From Halobacillus karajensis (GTDB lineage Bacteria; Bacillota; Bacilli; Bacillales; Halobacillaceae), in assembly GCF_900108515.1 (NCBI RefSeq), contig NZ_FNWW01000009.1, forward strand, positions 1 to 64,000: 64,000 bases of DNA. The letters run 5' to 3'. Each line of letters begins with the position of its first letter. Within the stretch, counting starts at the first letter, position 1. Positions 1-7,708 of this stretch are shown in pieces. The translations under genes and the position numbers were made by a program. The notes below the pieces were generated by a model. The model saw only the letters and a list, made by a program, of their open reading frames with translations. It searched no databases and was not told the DNA's origin.

Positions 1-2
1 CA

Positions 3-134
3 GATTCAAAAGAACTGCACGGGCTACGTTATTGTCGCTTGCGCGGAAAAGAGAAAGTGAAGGAACAGGCGCTGATGACGGCCGCCTGTCAAAATATGAA
101 AAAGATTGCCCTCCATTTAGCTAGGGTAAGTTAG
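3..134 (+). pseudogene. C-terminal tail of an IS1182-type transposase (runs off the left edge)
   Basis: The first 43 codons of the window, in the third + frame, read as the end of a transposase: [15 protein letters not shown] near the start, [15 protein letters not shown] near the end, then TAG. This matches my memory of the conserved C-terminus of DDE transposases of the IS1182 family. Only the tail is visible, so it cannot be judged whether the full gene to the left is intact. No ribosome-binding site or start is present here. The terminal inverted repeat of the element was not identified with confidence. It is the only trace of a mobile element in the window. Confidence 0.7.
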
Positions 135-172
135 ATGGAGGAGAGTCTTTTTTGGCTATAAGCTAGAGCGAA

Positions 173-285
173 GGAGCACAGACCATGACACTCCTGCGGA
201 AAAACGGGCGATCCGAGACCCCGCAGTGTGGGTTTCACGAGGAGGCTCGGGCGTTCGTCCGCGGAAAGGGAATGGTCTGTGCTCC
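173..285. repeat. Palindromic intergenic repeat, intact copy (113 bp)
   Basis: A 14-bp perfect inverted repeat, GGAGCACAGACCAT at 173-186 and ATGGTCTGTGCTCC at 272-285, bounds a GC-rich block. The block carries short motifs (CTCCTGCGG, GAGACCCCGC, GAGGAGGCTCG, CCGCGGAAAG) typical of repeated palindromic intergenic elements in Bacillaceae genomes. It would fold into one long hairpin. There is no reading frame in it. A decayed relative lies at about 3597-3715 in the opposite orientation. Function unknown; it may be a non-autonomous mobile repeat or a structured RNA. Confidence 0.65.
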
Positions 286-300
286 TGGAGGCAAGAAAAA

Positions 301-335
301 AGCTTGTAGAAAAACACGGGGTTTCTCTACAAGCT
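301..335 (-). terminator. Rho-independent terminator of the M42 peptidase gene
   Basis: On the minus strand AGCTTGTAG pairs with CTACAAGCT across a short loop, followed directly by a run of six T. It lies about 45 bases past the peptidase stop codon. Confidence 0.75.
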
Positions 336-336
336 G

Positions 337-366
337 AGCCAACCTTTTAAAAGGTTGGCTTTTTAT
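337..366 (+). terminator. Rho-independent terminator facing rightward
   Basis: The perfect 24-base palindrome AGCCAACCTTTT/AAAAGGTTGGCT at 337-360 is followed on the + strand by TTTTATT. It would stop transcripts arriving from the transposase side. With the hairpin at 301-335 it forms a back-to-back pair insulating both directions. Confidence 0.65.
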
Positions 367-379
367 TATTGGTTTGTAT

Positions 380-1465
380 TTAGTTAAAAGTGATTTCTTG
401 GACTTTATCTCCGTCGAGTCCCTTAATAACTTCTACAATCAAACGCACAGCATTTTCAAAATCATCCCGGTGTAGCATCGCTGCATGAGAGTGAATATAA
501 CGTGTAGCAATGGTAATGGATAGTGCCGGCACTCCATCATGACTCAAATGAATGGAACCAGAATCTGTCCCCCCTCCTGCAAGCGAATCAAATTGATAAG
601 GGATGTCATTTGCATCTGCTGTGTCCGTAACAAAATCACGTAAACCTTTATGGGAAACCATGGAGGCATCGTAAAGGATGATTTGCGGCCCTTCTCCCAT
701 TTTGCTTGAAGCATCTTTATCTGACACTCCTGGTGTATCCCCTGCAATACCAACATCAACCCCAAACGCAATATCTGGATTGATTAAGTTCGCAGATGTT
801 CTTGCCCCTCGCAGACCGACTTCCTCCTGTACCGTTCCAACACCGTAAACAACGTTTGGATGTTTTTCACCCTTGAGCTGTTTCAGCACTTCGATAGCAA
901 TGGCACATCCAATACGGTTATCCCAGGCTTTAGCTAATAACATTTTTTCGTTTTTCATTTGTGTGAACTCAAAGTATGGTACGACTGAATCCCCTGGTTT
1001 TACACCGAATTCCATAGCTTCTTCTCTGCTGGAAGCACCGATATCAATAAACATATCTTTAATATCTACCGCCTTTTTGCGTTGTTCTGGAGGCAGGATG
1101 TGTGGGGGTTTCGAGCCAATAACACCCGTGAGATCACCGTTACGTGTCATAATTGTCACACGCTGTGCAAGCATGACCTGGCTCCACCATCCACCAACTG
1201 TCTGAAAGTAAACATATCCATGGTCATCGATACGAGTAACCATGAACCCTACTTCATCTAAGTGGCCAGCCACCATAACGCTCGGTCCCTTTTTATTACC
1301 AACCTTTTTCGCGATCAAACTGCCTAAATTATCTGTGAAAACTTCATCTGCATAAGGAGTGATGTATTGCTTCATAACATCACGTGCTTCTCTCTCATTT
1401 CCTGGCACGCCTTTAGCGTCAGTCAAATCTTTCAACATTTGTAAGGTTTCATCTTTTTTAGCCAT
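380..1465 (-). CDS. ysdC: M42 family metallo-aminopeptidase (YsdC-like)
   Basis: Cytoplasmic M42-family aminopeptidase of 361 residues, normal for the family, which forms large tetrahedral complexes that trim peptides using two metal ions. Metal-binding motifs are present: GHLDEVGF (His68, Asp70), AWDNRIGCA with the bridging Asp near 182, QEEVGLRGA (Glu pair near 213), FGVDVG near 237 and the C-terminal RYIHSHA. The ribosome-binding site GGAGGAA lies 11 bases before the ATG. In B. subtilis ysdC follows ysdB and ysdA beside rplT, as here, except that a dUTPase gene has been inserted between. Substrate preference (glutamyl or broad) cannot be read from the sequence. Confidence 0.93.
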   Translation of the reverse strand: MAKKDETLQMLKDLTDAKGVPGNEREARDVMKQYITPYADEVFTDNLGSLIAKKVGNKKGPSVMVAGHLDEVGFMVTRIDDHGYVYFQTVGGWWSQVMLAQRVTIMTRNGDLTGVIGSKPPHILPPEQRKKAVDIKDMFIDIGASSREEAMEFGVKPGDSVVPYFEFTQMKNEKMLLAKAWDNRIGCAIAIEVLKQLKGEKHPNVVYGVGTVQEEVGLRGARTSANLINPDIAFGVDVGIAGDTPGVSDKDASSKMGEGPQIILYDASMVSHKGLRDFVTDTADANDIPYQFDSLAGGGTDSGSIHLSHDGVPALSITIATRYIHSHAAMLHRDDFENAVRLIVEVIKGLDGDKVQEITFN

Positions 1466-1548
1466 ATGTAATGGTTCCTCCTTTTCTTTTCCAATGATAT
1501 TATAAACCTTTTAAAGCGATTTCACAAAATATTGTGTCCATTTGAATC

Positions 1549-2031
1549 CTAATACCCTTGATCTTGTCGTTCAAAATTAATAGCATTCTTTTTTTCGTAA
1601 GCTTCTATTAATTCTTGCTCGGTTATACCTAAGGACCTCCCCAGTGCCAAATAGGAAGAGAAAGCCGCTACATAGGACTCTTTGTCTCTGTTTTCTCTCA
1701 TTGTTTCTACACACTGATAAACACGAAGAAAGGCCTTCGTCACAGATTCACTGTTTTTTAAAGGTGAAAAAGCATATCGGTGACCTAAATCTAAACCTAA
1801 AGAGAGCAGAAAATGAACACCATCCACATACTCTTCCAAGATCACGGTTTTCTCGCTCGGCCCTTTTTTACTCCAAAATTTGAAGCATCTTGTTTCATTG
1901 GCAAGCTCCCCTAATTCAACAAGCAAAGCCAAAACTTTCTCCTCTACCTTGTCGCCCCTTTCAATTTGGTGCTGATCCTCTATATATTCATCTAACTTTC
2001 TTTGCATATCGTATAAGAAATTCCAATTCAT
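1549..2031 (-). CDS. All-alpha (dimeric, MazG-like) dUTP diphosphatase
   Basis: Hydrolyses dUTP to dUMP and pyrophosphate, keeping uracil out of DNA. The 160-residue protein carries the paired acidic metal sites of the dimeric dUTPase_2 family: LVELGELANE (Glu39, Glu42) and ILEEYVDGVHF (Glu67, Asp70). It is not the beta-barrel trimeric type. The reading frame is open five codons further upstream, but GGAGGAGTC ends five bases before the ATG of MNWNFLYD, so that start is chosen. It lies between ysdB and ysdC orthologues, which are adjacent in B. subtilis, so it is an insertion relative to that order. It is transcribed away from ysdB. Confidence 0.85.
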   Translation of the reverse strand: MNWNFLYDMQRKLDEYIEDQHQIERGDKVEEKVLALLVELGELANETRCFKFWSKKGPSEKTVILEEYVDGVHFLLSLGLDLGHRYAFSPLKNSESVTKAFLRVYQCVETMRENRDKESYVAAFSSYLALGRSLGITEQELIEAYEKKNAINFERQDQGY

Positions 2032-2078
2032 CTTAGACTCCTCCATTTAAAAATTTGCTCATTTAATGTATCATTTTT

Positions 2079-2105
2079 TGAAACAAAAGGATATGCTCGT
2101 ACGTA
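2079..2105 (+). promoter_or_regulatory. Sigma-W-type ECF promoter of ysdB
   Basis: TGAAAC at 2079-2084, 17 bases, then CGTA at 2102-2105: the classic B. subtilis sigma-W arrangement. Transcription would start near 2112, about 30 bases before the ysdB ATG. B. subtilis ysdB is an established member of the sigma-W regulon. Confidence 0.8.
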
Positions 2106-2140
2106 TGGAAACATAGAACAAATACAGGGAGACGATAGAA

Positions 2141-2545
2141 ATGATCATCCTTTTATTTCGGTTGCTTTTACTAATCGCCATCGTTTTTATAATTTATACC
2201 GCCTATAAGTTCATTATCAATCCTAGAAGAAAACTGGAACTCGCGCGAGATAAGAAACAATTTTATTTTCATGATAACAAGGAAAATACGAAAGAAAACT
2301 TCCTTATGACATTAAAAGGTCATGTATTCGAAGGGGAGAAGTATTTAGGAACGACAGAAGATTCTTTTGAAGTAATCAATATCAGTGTGAGTGCCCATAA
2401 CCCTGAGAAATTACAAGGCTTGGACAGAGAGGATATTTACTTTATGGAAAAGGAAATCCTTATCCGTTACCCTCATGCTTCTATTGAATGGAAATATCCA
2501 ATCAACCGCTTAATCATTCAGCCGTTAAAAGGAAATCACGATTAA
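2141..2545 (+). CDS. ysdB: YsdB, sigma-W pathway membrane protein
   Basis: 134 residues with one N-terminal membrane segment (about residues 3-27, very rich in I and L), then a basic NPRRK stop-transfer and a cytosolic domain of about 100 residues (LKGHVFEGEKYLGTTEDSFEV). This matches B. subtilis YsdB, named for a role in the sigma-W pathway; its biochemical activity is unknown. GGGAG lies nine bases before the ATG. It is monocistronic and one of the few + strand genes, preceded by a textbook sigma-W promoter, which supports the orthologue call. A shared hairpin at 2549-2572 follows. Confidence 0.85.
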   Translation: MIILLFRLLLLIAIVFIIYTAYKFIINPRRKLELARDKKQFYFHDNKENTKENFLMTLKGHVFEGEKYLGTTEDSFEVINISVSAHNPEKLQGLDREDIYFMEKEILIRYPHASIEWKYPINRLIIQPLKGNHD

Positions 2546-2548
2546 AAA

Positions 2549-2572
2549 AACCTCACTCTATAGAGTGAGGTT
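2549..2572 (-). terminator. Terminator between convergent ysdB and the VTT gene
   Basis: Perfect palindrome AACCTCACTCTA/TAGAGTGAGGTT. On the minus strand it is followed by seven T, so it is a strong terminator for the minus gene. On the + strand the T tract is poor. Confidence 0.75.
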
Positions 2573-2574
2573 CC

Positions 2575-3147
2575 TTAAGGACTTGTTTGGAAAAAATCAC
2601 GCCATAAAAACACTTCATATTTTTTACGGATAATAAAACACAACCCAATTAATCCCCCCGAAAAGAGGATCATCACTGGAATTGAGAGTAAAGAGATCCA
2701 CTGCCCAATTGATGTATAAATAACCGCGAGTGGCAGGTTTGCAAATAACGATGATTTCGCATATTCCTTAAAATCCGTACTGATTTCCAACAAACAGTAG
2801 GAAAGTAAGTGGAAATGAATGAAGGGTATCAGTCTTAAAATGGCTACTTGCTTAACAGTTAAATGAGAATGTTTGTTCAACCATCTCTCTTTTAAGGATC
2901 GCAACTTCTTCAACCCGGATGGGACGAGCCGTATGGTGCGGTAAAACAATAAACTAGAAAGCATGGTTCCTACCACGGAATAAGCACTTCCAACGATGGG
3001 ACCGAATAGAACACCTCCTGTAATGCAGACGAGCATAACAGGTAAAAATAAAAAGGGTCGTAATAAATGAATACCAATAAATAAGAGCGGTGCCCAGGCT
3101 TCTTGATGTTCCATCCATGCAAAAATTGCACTTGCTGTTTCGCCCAT
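2575..3147 (-). CDS. TVP38/TMEM64 (VTT/DedA-like) membrane protein
   Basis: 190 residues with five or so hydrophobic segments (about 16-36, 38-64, 90-115, 128-150, 155-180). The family signature region reads FLPVMLVCITGGVLFGPIVGSAYSVVGTMLSSLLFY. VTT/DedA proteins are polytopic membrane proteins linked to lipid scrambling or proton-coupled transport; the substrate here is unknown. It may correspond to B. subtilis YtxB, although that gene sits elsewhere, so no symbol is given. GGAGGGGG precedes the ATG at good spacing. The neighbouring ysdA is transcribed the same way 38 bases upstream, so the two may be co-transcribed. Confidence 0.8.
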   Translation of the reverse strand: MGETASAIFAWMEHQEAWAPLLFIGIHLLRPFLFLPVMLVCITGGVLFGPIVGSAYSVVGTMLSSLLFYRTIRLVPSGLKKLRSLKERWLNKHSHLTVKQVAILRLIPFIHFHLLSYCLLEISTDFKEYAKSSLFANLPLAVIYTSIGQWISLLSIPVMILFSGGLIGLCFIIRKKYEVFLWRDFFQTSP

Positions 3148-3185
3148 ATCATCCCCCTCCCTGTCTACATAATATGACAGGAGCC

Positions 3186-3467
3186 CTAGAGATAGAACTG
3201 ATTTAACAAATACACCACTAGTGCTATGTAAAATAAGGTTAAAGCTGGAAATCCATACTGAAATGATGAGTGTTTTGTCTTATGTCTGAATAAGCTCATC
3301 CCTAGCCAGCCCCCAAAAGCGCCTCCAAGCATGGCAAATATCCAAAGTTTCTTTTCACGAATGCGCCAAGAACCCCTTTTGGATCTTCGCTTATCCACCC
3401 CCATCATCACAAATAGTAACAAGTTGATTATAATCGCATACCCTATAAGCAAAATTGCTATATCCAC
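3186..3467 (-). CDS. ysdA: YsdA, DUF1294 small membrane protein
   Basis: 93 residues with three hydrophobic stretches (about 4-20, 43-57, 73-90) and the DUF1294 signature GVDKRRSKRGSWRIREKKLW followed by GGAFGGWLGM. The function of this family is unknown. The start is GTG with GGGAGAG seven bases upstream. It lies next to rplT as in B. subtilis, but about 390 bases of non-coding sequence separate them here. Confidence 0.88.
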   Translation of the reverse strand: MDIAILLIGYAIIINLLLFVMMGVDKRRSKRGSWRIREKKLWIFAMLGGAFGGWLGMSLFRHKTKHSSFQYGFPALTLFYIALVVYLLNQFYL

Positions 3468-3596
3468 TTATCTCTCTCCCTATATAACCGATTTAATTAT
3501 TTCTCTACCACCAATTATCCCCTATCCGAACACAAAACTAATATTCCAAATATACCTCCTATAACCAGCCCCTTCAAATTCGATACATTTTGTGTG

Positions 3597-3715
3597 AGAA
3601 GAGGGGGGACGGCTCGCTTTCCGTCGATATGTGGTGAGCTTCCTAAGGCTTCGCCTTCCGGATCTCACCTATTCGTTCATCTAAAGGATGTTCAACGAAG
3701 GTTGGGACGTCCTGT
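3597..3715. repeat. Decayed copy of the palindromic intergenic repeat
   Basis: Within the gene-free stretch 3468-3806, the block with GCTTTCCG, GGTGAGCTTCCT, GGCTTCGCC, GGATCTCACC and CGTTCATC lines up by eye, in order, with the reverse complement of the repeat at 173-285 (CTTTCCGCGG, GAGCCTCCTCG, GCGGGGTCTCG, CCGCAGGAG). The terminal inverted repeats are lost. Nothing else was recognised in 3480-3600 or 3715-3800. Confidence 0.5.
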
Positions 3716-3806
3716 GCCATAATCGAACACAAACACTCGAAATCAAGCCTTCCATTTAGCTGAGAATAAGGAGACCACTCGTTATTTTTAAAATACTATA
3801 TATAAA

Positions 3807-3840
3807 AAGAGCCATTTCCTACCGAACGGAAATGGCTCTT
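3807..3840 (-). terminator. Terminator of the infC-rpmI-rplT operon
   Basis: On the minus strand AAGAGCCATTTCC pairs with GGAAATGGCTCTT, followed by TTTTATATA. It lies 19 bases past the rplT stop. Confidence 0.85.
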
Positions 3841-3858
3841 CAGTGTGTACGCTTTTTA

Positions 3859-4215
3859 TTACTTAAGGGCAGACTTAGCTTGCTCAGCCAAGCTTGCAAA
3901 TCCCTGCTCATCATTAACAGCAAGATCAGCTAGCATCTTACGGTTTACTTCGATGCCTGCAAGCTTCAAACCGTGCATTAAACGGCTGTAGGAAATGTCG
4001 TTCAAACGCGCTGCAGCGTTGATACGAGCGATCCATAGCTTACGGAAGTCGCGTTTTTTCTGACGACGGTCACGGTAAGCATACTGACCTGACTTCATTA
4101 CTTGTTGTTTTGCAGTTTTGAATAGTGCGTGTTTTGAACCATAATAACCTTTTGCTAGTTTAAGGACACGGTTACGACGTTGACGTGTCACTGTTCCACC
4201 TTTTACTCGTGGCAT
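3859..4215 (-). CDS. rplT: 50S ribosomal protein L20
   Basis: 118 residues, the usual length. It starts [15 protein letters not shown] and carries the conserved [20 protein letters not shown] and LWIARINAA segments. L20 binds 23S rRNA and is needed for early 50S assembly. In Bacillus it also binds the infC leader to shut off its own operon. It is the last gene of infC-rpmI-rplT, 30 bases after rpmI. GGAGGGAT precedes the ATG. Confidence 0.98.
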   Translation of the reverse strand: MPRVKGGTVTRQRRNRVLKLAKGYYGSKHALFKTAKQQVMKSGQYAYRDRRQKKRDFRKLWIARINAAARLNDISYSRLMHGLKLAGIEVNRKMLADLAVNDEQGFASLAEQAKSALK

Positions 4216-4245
4216 GGTAATCCCTCCTATTTATGTCGTTCTATA

Positions 4246-4443
4246 TTAGTCTTTTGGAAGCATGTGCTTGATGCGGCGGTAGTCTCCAGCAGAAACTAGT
4301 GCATCTTTACGCAATTTACGCTTTTGTTTTGTAGATTTATTCGCAAACAAGTGGCTTGTGAAGGCGTGGGAACGTTTCACTTTACCTGTTCCAGTCTTTT
4401 TAAAGCGTTTTTGAGAACCTTTATGGGTTTTCATTTTTGGCAT
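4246..4443 (-). CDS. rpmI: 50S ribosomal protein L35
   Basis: 65 residues, very basic, starting [18 protein letters not shown], diagnostic of L35. It is a component of the large subunit. It lies between infC and rplT, as in nearly all bacteria. GGAGGAAATTCAC precedes the ATG. Confidence 0.98.
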   Translation of the reverse strand: MPKMKTHKGSQKRFKKTGTGKVKRSHAFTSHLFANKSTKQKRKLRKDALVSAGDYRRIKHMLPKD

Positions 4444-4475
4444 GTGAATTTCCTCCTTTTACTTGATACAATCAC

Positions 4476-4994
4476 TTACTTCTCATTTAGAGGAGCAAGC
4501 ATTAAGAACATACTACGACCTTCCATTTTAGGCTTGGTCTCAACTTGAGCAATATCTTTGCACTCTTCCGCCATGCGTTCAAGTACTTTTTGTCCAAGTT
4601 CTTTGTGTGTAATCGCACGACCGCGGAAACGGACAGATGCTTTCACTTTGTCACCTTTTGACAAGAACTTACGTGCATTACGAAGTTTTGTATTAAAGTC
4701 ATGATCTTCGATCCCAGGGCTGAGACGAACTTCCTTGACTTTGATGACTGTTTGTTTCTTACGAGCCTCTTTTTCTTTCTTCTGCTGCTCGAAACGATAT
4801 TTACCGTAGTCCATCACTCGGCAAACCGGAGGCTTCGCATTTGGTGCCACCATAACAAGATCAAGATTCGCATTCGCTGCTATATCTAATGCTTCGTTAC
4901 GTGATTTAACTCCAAGTTGCTCACCATTCACGTCGATTAGACGAACTTCACGGGCACGGATTTTTTCATTAACGTTCATGTTATCCTTGCTAAT
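4476..4994 (-). CDS. infC: Translation initiation factor IF-3, with an AUU start codon
   Basis: IF-3 keeps the 30S subunit free of 50S and checks start codons. The N-domain ([21 protein letters not shown]) and C-domain ([26 protein letters not shown]) are both present. The usual ATG at 4979 lacks a well-placed ribosome-binding site. GGAGGTGG lies six bases before an in-frame ATT at 4992-4994, giving I-S-K-D-N-M-N-V-N, which closely matches the N-terminus of B. subtilis IF-3 that begins at AUU. The rare AUU start lets IF-3 limit its own synthesis. The gene is first in the operon, behind an L20-responsive leader. Confidence 0.95.
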   Translation of the reverse strand: MSKDNMNVNEKIRAREVRLIDVNGEQLGVKSRNEALDIAANANLDLVMVAPNAKPPVCRVMDYGKYRFEQQKKEKEARKKQTVIKVKEVRLSPGIEDHDFNTKLRNARKFLSKGDKVKASVRFRGRAITHKELGQKVLERMAEECKDIAQVETKPKMEGRSMFLMLAPLNEK

Positions 4995-5207
4995 ATCGAG
5001 CCACCTCCAACTAATTTTAGAAAACTTATATGAGATCTGTCATCGACAAGATTTCCTAATGCAATAAAAAAAGTGTCGGTACACATAATGCACCCACACG
5101 TCTCCTAAAATATCAAAGGAATAAGTGACCTGCCAACTGCTTTTTGCGTCGATCAGGTGAGAAGCGGGTGCTCCTACTTGTCTCTAGATCCGTTCATTCA
5201 GTTACCT
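4995..5207 (-). ncRNA. L20-type autoregulatory leader (attenuator) of infC-rpmI-rplT
   Basis: The leader runs about 210 bases from the promoter to the infC start. It contains GGAGCACCCGC at about 5164-5174 and a terminator stem at 5071-5099 whose 5' arm includes GTGGGTGC and which ends in seven T. GCACCC can pair with either GGGTGC or the rest of the leader, so an antiterminator and a terminator exclude each other. In B. subtilis and related species L20 binding to this leader favours termination. Family assignment rests on position and these motifs. Confidence 0.75.
5071..5099 (-). terminator. Attenuator hairpin inside the infC leader
   Basis: On the minus strand GTGTGGGTGCA pairs with TGTACCGACAC (one mismatch), then TTTTTTTATTG. 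It lies about 80 bases before the infC ribosome-binding site. Confidence 0.75.
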
Positions 5208-5212
5208 AAACT

Positions 5213-5241
5213 ATAATAGCATGCTTTATGATACATGTCAA
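5213..5241 (-). promoter_or_regulatory. Sigma-A promoter of the infC operon
   Basis: Perfect -35 TTGACA (5236-5241), 17-base spacer, -10 TATTAT (5213-5218) on the minus strand. Transcription would start near 5206. Confidence 0.88.
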
Positions 5242-5395
5242 CAGTCAAAACCGCCGACATGACTACTTAAATTAGGATAAAGGATGATTGCTTAAAAATC
5301 AAGTTTTTTTAGATCTACCCTCTTCCTCATTTGTTGCCTAACATTACGTCTACAATAGTGATTCCGAAACGGCTGCATATAAATAATGAAGAAAA

Positions 5396-5425
5396 AGACC
5401 GTAAACCTTAATAAGTTTACGGTCT
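5396..5425 (-). terminator. Terminator of thrS
   Basis: On the minus strand AGACCGTAAAC pairs with GTTTACGGTCT, followed by TTTTTC. It starts eight bases past the thrS stop. Confidence 0.85.
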
Positions 5426-5432
5426 ATCTCCC

Positions 5433-7379
5433 TTATTTTCTTAAGAGTTTTTGGTCAATTTCATTGCTGATTTCTTGTTTAAATGTTTCAAGTGGTTTAG
5501 TTTCAGAATTCTGTTCTCCGTAGCGACGTACGTTGACCGCGTTGCCTTCGATTTCTTTATCACCGATTACTAACTGGAACGGAATCTTTTGCATCTGAGC
5601 TTCTCTAATCTTATAACCAATCTTCTCATTACGCTCATCCACTTCAACACGAACTCCTGCTTCACGAAGCTCATCTTCTAGTTTCTTTGCATGGTCCAAA
5701 TGTGCTTCAGCAGATACAGGAATGATTTTCGCCTGCACCGGTGCCAGCCATGTCGGAAAGACTCCTTTATACTCTTCAATCAAGAAGGCTACAAAGCGTT
5801 CCATTGTAGACACCACACCACGGTGAATGACCACAGGGCGGTGATCTTCTCCATCTTCCCCGACATAAGTGAGGTCGAATCGCTCAGGCAGGTGGAAGTC
5901 CAGTTGTACGGTAGACAATGTTTCATCTTTACCAAGTGCTGTCTTCACTTGAACATCAAGTTTTGGTCCGTAGAAGGCCGCTTCCCCTTCCGCTTCCACA
6001 TATTCAAGCTCCATATCCTCCATCGTTTCCTTAAGCATAGCCTGCGCTTTATCCCACATAGCATCATTATCTACATACTTTTCTTTGTCTTCTGGGTCTC
6101 TATAAGACAAACGGAAATAGTAATCATTAATACCAAAATCACGGTAAACTTCCTGAACAAGACGGACAACACGTTTAAATTCATCCTTAAGCTGATCCGG
6201 ACGTGCAAAAATATGAGCATCGTTCAATGTCATCGCACGAACACGCTGTAGTCCAGCGAGGGCTCCTGACATTTCATAACGGTGCATCATGCCAAGTTCT
6301 GCAATTCTCACCGGCAAATTACGGTAACTGTGTAGTTGATTTTTATAAATCATCATATGATGCGGGCAGTTCATAGGGCGAAGGACCAAATCTTCGTTGT
6401 CCATCTCCATTGTCGGGAACATGTCATCCTGATAATGGTCCCAGTGACCACTTGTTTTATACAAATCCACACTACCAAGCACTGGCGTATAAACGTGATC
6501 GTAACCGAGGCGTTCTTCTGTATCTACGATATAACGTTCGATCGTGCGGCGGATAGTTGCCCCTTTCGGAAGCCACATCGGAAGTCCTTGACCAACTTTC
6601 TGGTTTACAGTAAAAATGTCAAGTTCCTTTCCTAATTTACGGTGATCCCGCTCTTTTGCTTCTTCAAGCATTTTTAAATGTTCATCCAACTGAGCTTTTT
6701 TCTCAAAAGCAGTCCCATAAATACGCTGTAACATTTGGTTATCGCTGTCCCCGCGCCAATAGGCACCAGATATGCTCAATAGTTTAAATACTTTGATTTT
6801 GCTTGTTTGTGGAACATGAACGCCACGGCAAAGGTCAAAAAACTCCCCTTGCTGATAAATCGTAACTTGCTCTCCTTCAGGAATCGCATCGATCAATTCA
6901 AGCTTTAAGTCGTCCCCAATTTCCTTATATTTCTCAACGGCTTCTTCACGAGACAACTCCATGCGTTCAATTTCCAAGTTTTCATCTACAATACGCTGCA
7001 TTTCTCTTTCAATTTTCGGCAGGTCTTCGGGTGTAAGAGACTCTTCCATATCGATATCATAATAAAAACCATTCTCAATAACAGGACCGACACCTAGCTT
7101 AACATTTCCGTACAGACGCTTAATGGCTTGAGCCATCAAGTGTGCAGTGGAGTGGCGCAGTACTTCTACTCCCTCTGGATTTTTATATGTCAAGATTTCA
7201 ATTGCTCCATCTTGTTCGATTGGTCTTCTCAAATCATAAGGTTCGCCATCCAATTTGATCGCCAAGGCCTGTTTTTTTAAACCTGGAGAAATAGAATGTG
7301 CGATTTCTTCACCTGTCGTACCTTTTTCAAACTCCTTGATGTTACCATCTGGAAATTTGATTTGAATCGCATTCGACAT
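5433..7379 (-). CDS. thrS: Threonyl-tRNA synthetase
   Basis: 648-residue class II synthetase that charges tRNA-Thr. Order: TGS domain (about 1-64), editing domain ([10 protein letters not shown] with the HxxxH zinc-like motif; YYDIDMEE), catalytic core with [12 protein letters not shown] (zinc Cys and motif 2 region) and the motif 3 block [18 protein letters not shown], then the anticodon-binding domain from about 540. The frame is open three codons upstream at a GTG, but GGAGTG overlaps that codon, so the ATG six bases further on is used. Expression is controlled by the T-box leader upstream. Confidence 0.98.
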   Translation of the reverse strand: MSNAIQIKFPDGNIKEFEKGTTGEEIAHSISPGLKKQALAIKLDGEPYDLRRPIEQDGAIEILTYKNPEGVEVLRHSTAHLMAQAIKRLYGNVKLGVGPVIENGFYYDIDMEESLTPEDLPKIEREMQRIVDENLEIERMELSREEAVEKYKEIGDDLKLELIDAIPEGEQVTIYQQGEFFDLCRGVHVPQTSKIKVFKLLSISGAYWRGDSDNQMLQRIYGTAFEKKAQLDEHLKMLEEAKERDHRKLGKELDIFTVNQKVGQGLPMWLPKGATIRRTIERYIVDTEERLGYDHVYTPVLGSVDLYKTSGHWDHYQDDMFPTMEMDNEDLVLRPMNCPHHMMIYKNQLHSYRNLPVRIAELGMMHRYEMSGALAGLQRVRAMTLNDAHIFARPDQLKDEFKRVVRLVQEVYRDFGINDYYFRLSYRDPEDKEKYVDNDAMWDKAQAMLKETMEDMELEYVEAEGEAAFYGPKLDVQVKTALGKDETLSTVQLDFHLPERFDLTYVGEDGEDHRPVVIHRGVVSTMERFVAFLIEEYKGVFPTWLAPVQAKIIPVSAEAHLDHAKKLEDELREAGVRVEVDERNEKIGYKIREAQMQKIPFQLVIGDKEIEGNAVNVRRYGEQNSETKPLETFKQEISNEIDQKLLRK

Positions 7380-7395
7380 GTTAAACACTCCTTTT

Positions 7396-7673
7396 TCTAA
7401 AAATAAAAAAACGCCCGCCCCTTAGCATCAACTGCTAAGGGACGAGCGTTGTCACTCGTGGTTCCACCCAAATTCCCGCAGGGTTCTACCCTTACGGCTC
7501 ATTTTCCTTAACGCGGATCAAACGCTGCCCATTACTAATAAAATGTTCACAGACAGGGCTCCAAGGTGGTAAACAATAAAGTCGTCAACAAGGAACTTCC
7601 AGCCTATGGCTCCTCTCTCTGGTCTTGCGTCACTCTATGTTCGTATCCTTTTCCAAGCCGTTGATTTAATATG
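7396..7673 (-). ncRNA. T-box leader of thrS
   Basis: The minus strand carries the invariant T-box GGGTGGAACCACG at about 7456-7469, which pairs with the CCA end of uncharged tRNA. A terminator follows at about 7405-7450 (AACGCTCGTCCCTTAGCA pairing with GCTAAGGGGCGGGCGTT, then TTTTTTT). Stem I shows AGAGAG and GGAGCCATAGGCTG. A likely ACC threonine specifier lies in TTTACCACCTTGG near 7567. Uncharged tRNA-Thr would stabilise the antiterminator and switch thrS on. Confidence 0.93.
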
Positions 7674-7679
7674 TACGTT

Positions 7680-7708
7680 ATTATATCCATTTAGGAAAAG
7701 GAAATCAA
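7680..7708 (-). promoter_or_regulatory. Sigma-A promoter of the thrS T-box transcript
   Basis: -35 TTGATT (7703-7708), 17-base spacer, -10 TATAAT (7680-7685) on the minus strand. It overlaps the last codons of ytxC. Confidence 0.85.

Noticed and set aside
7380-7388. GTG start of thrS three codons upstream
   Set aside because: The GTG overlaps the GGAGTG ribosome-binding site; the ATG at 7379 is correctly spaced. The same reasoning removed upstream starts of polA, dnaE, pfkA, ytkL and ytcJ.
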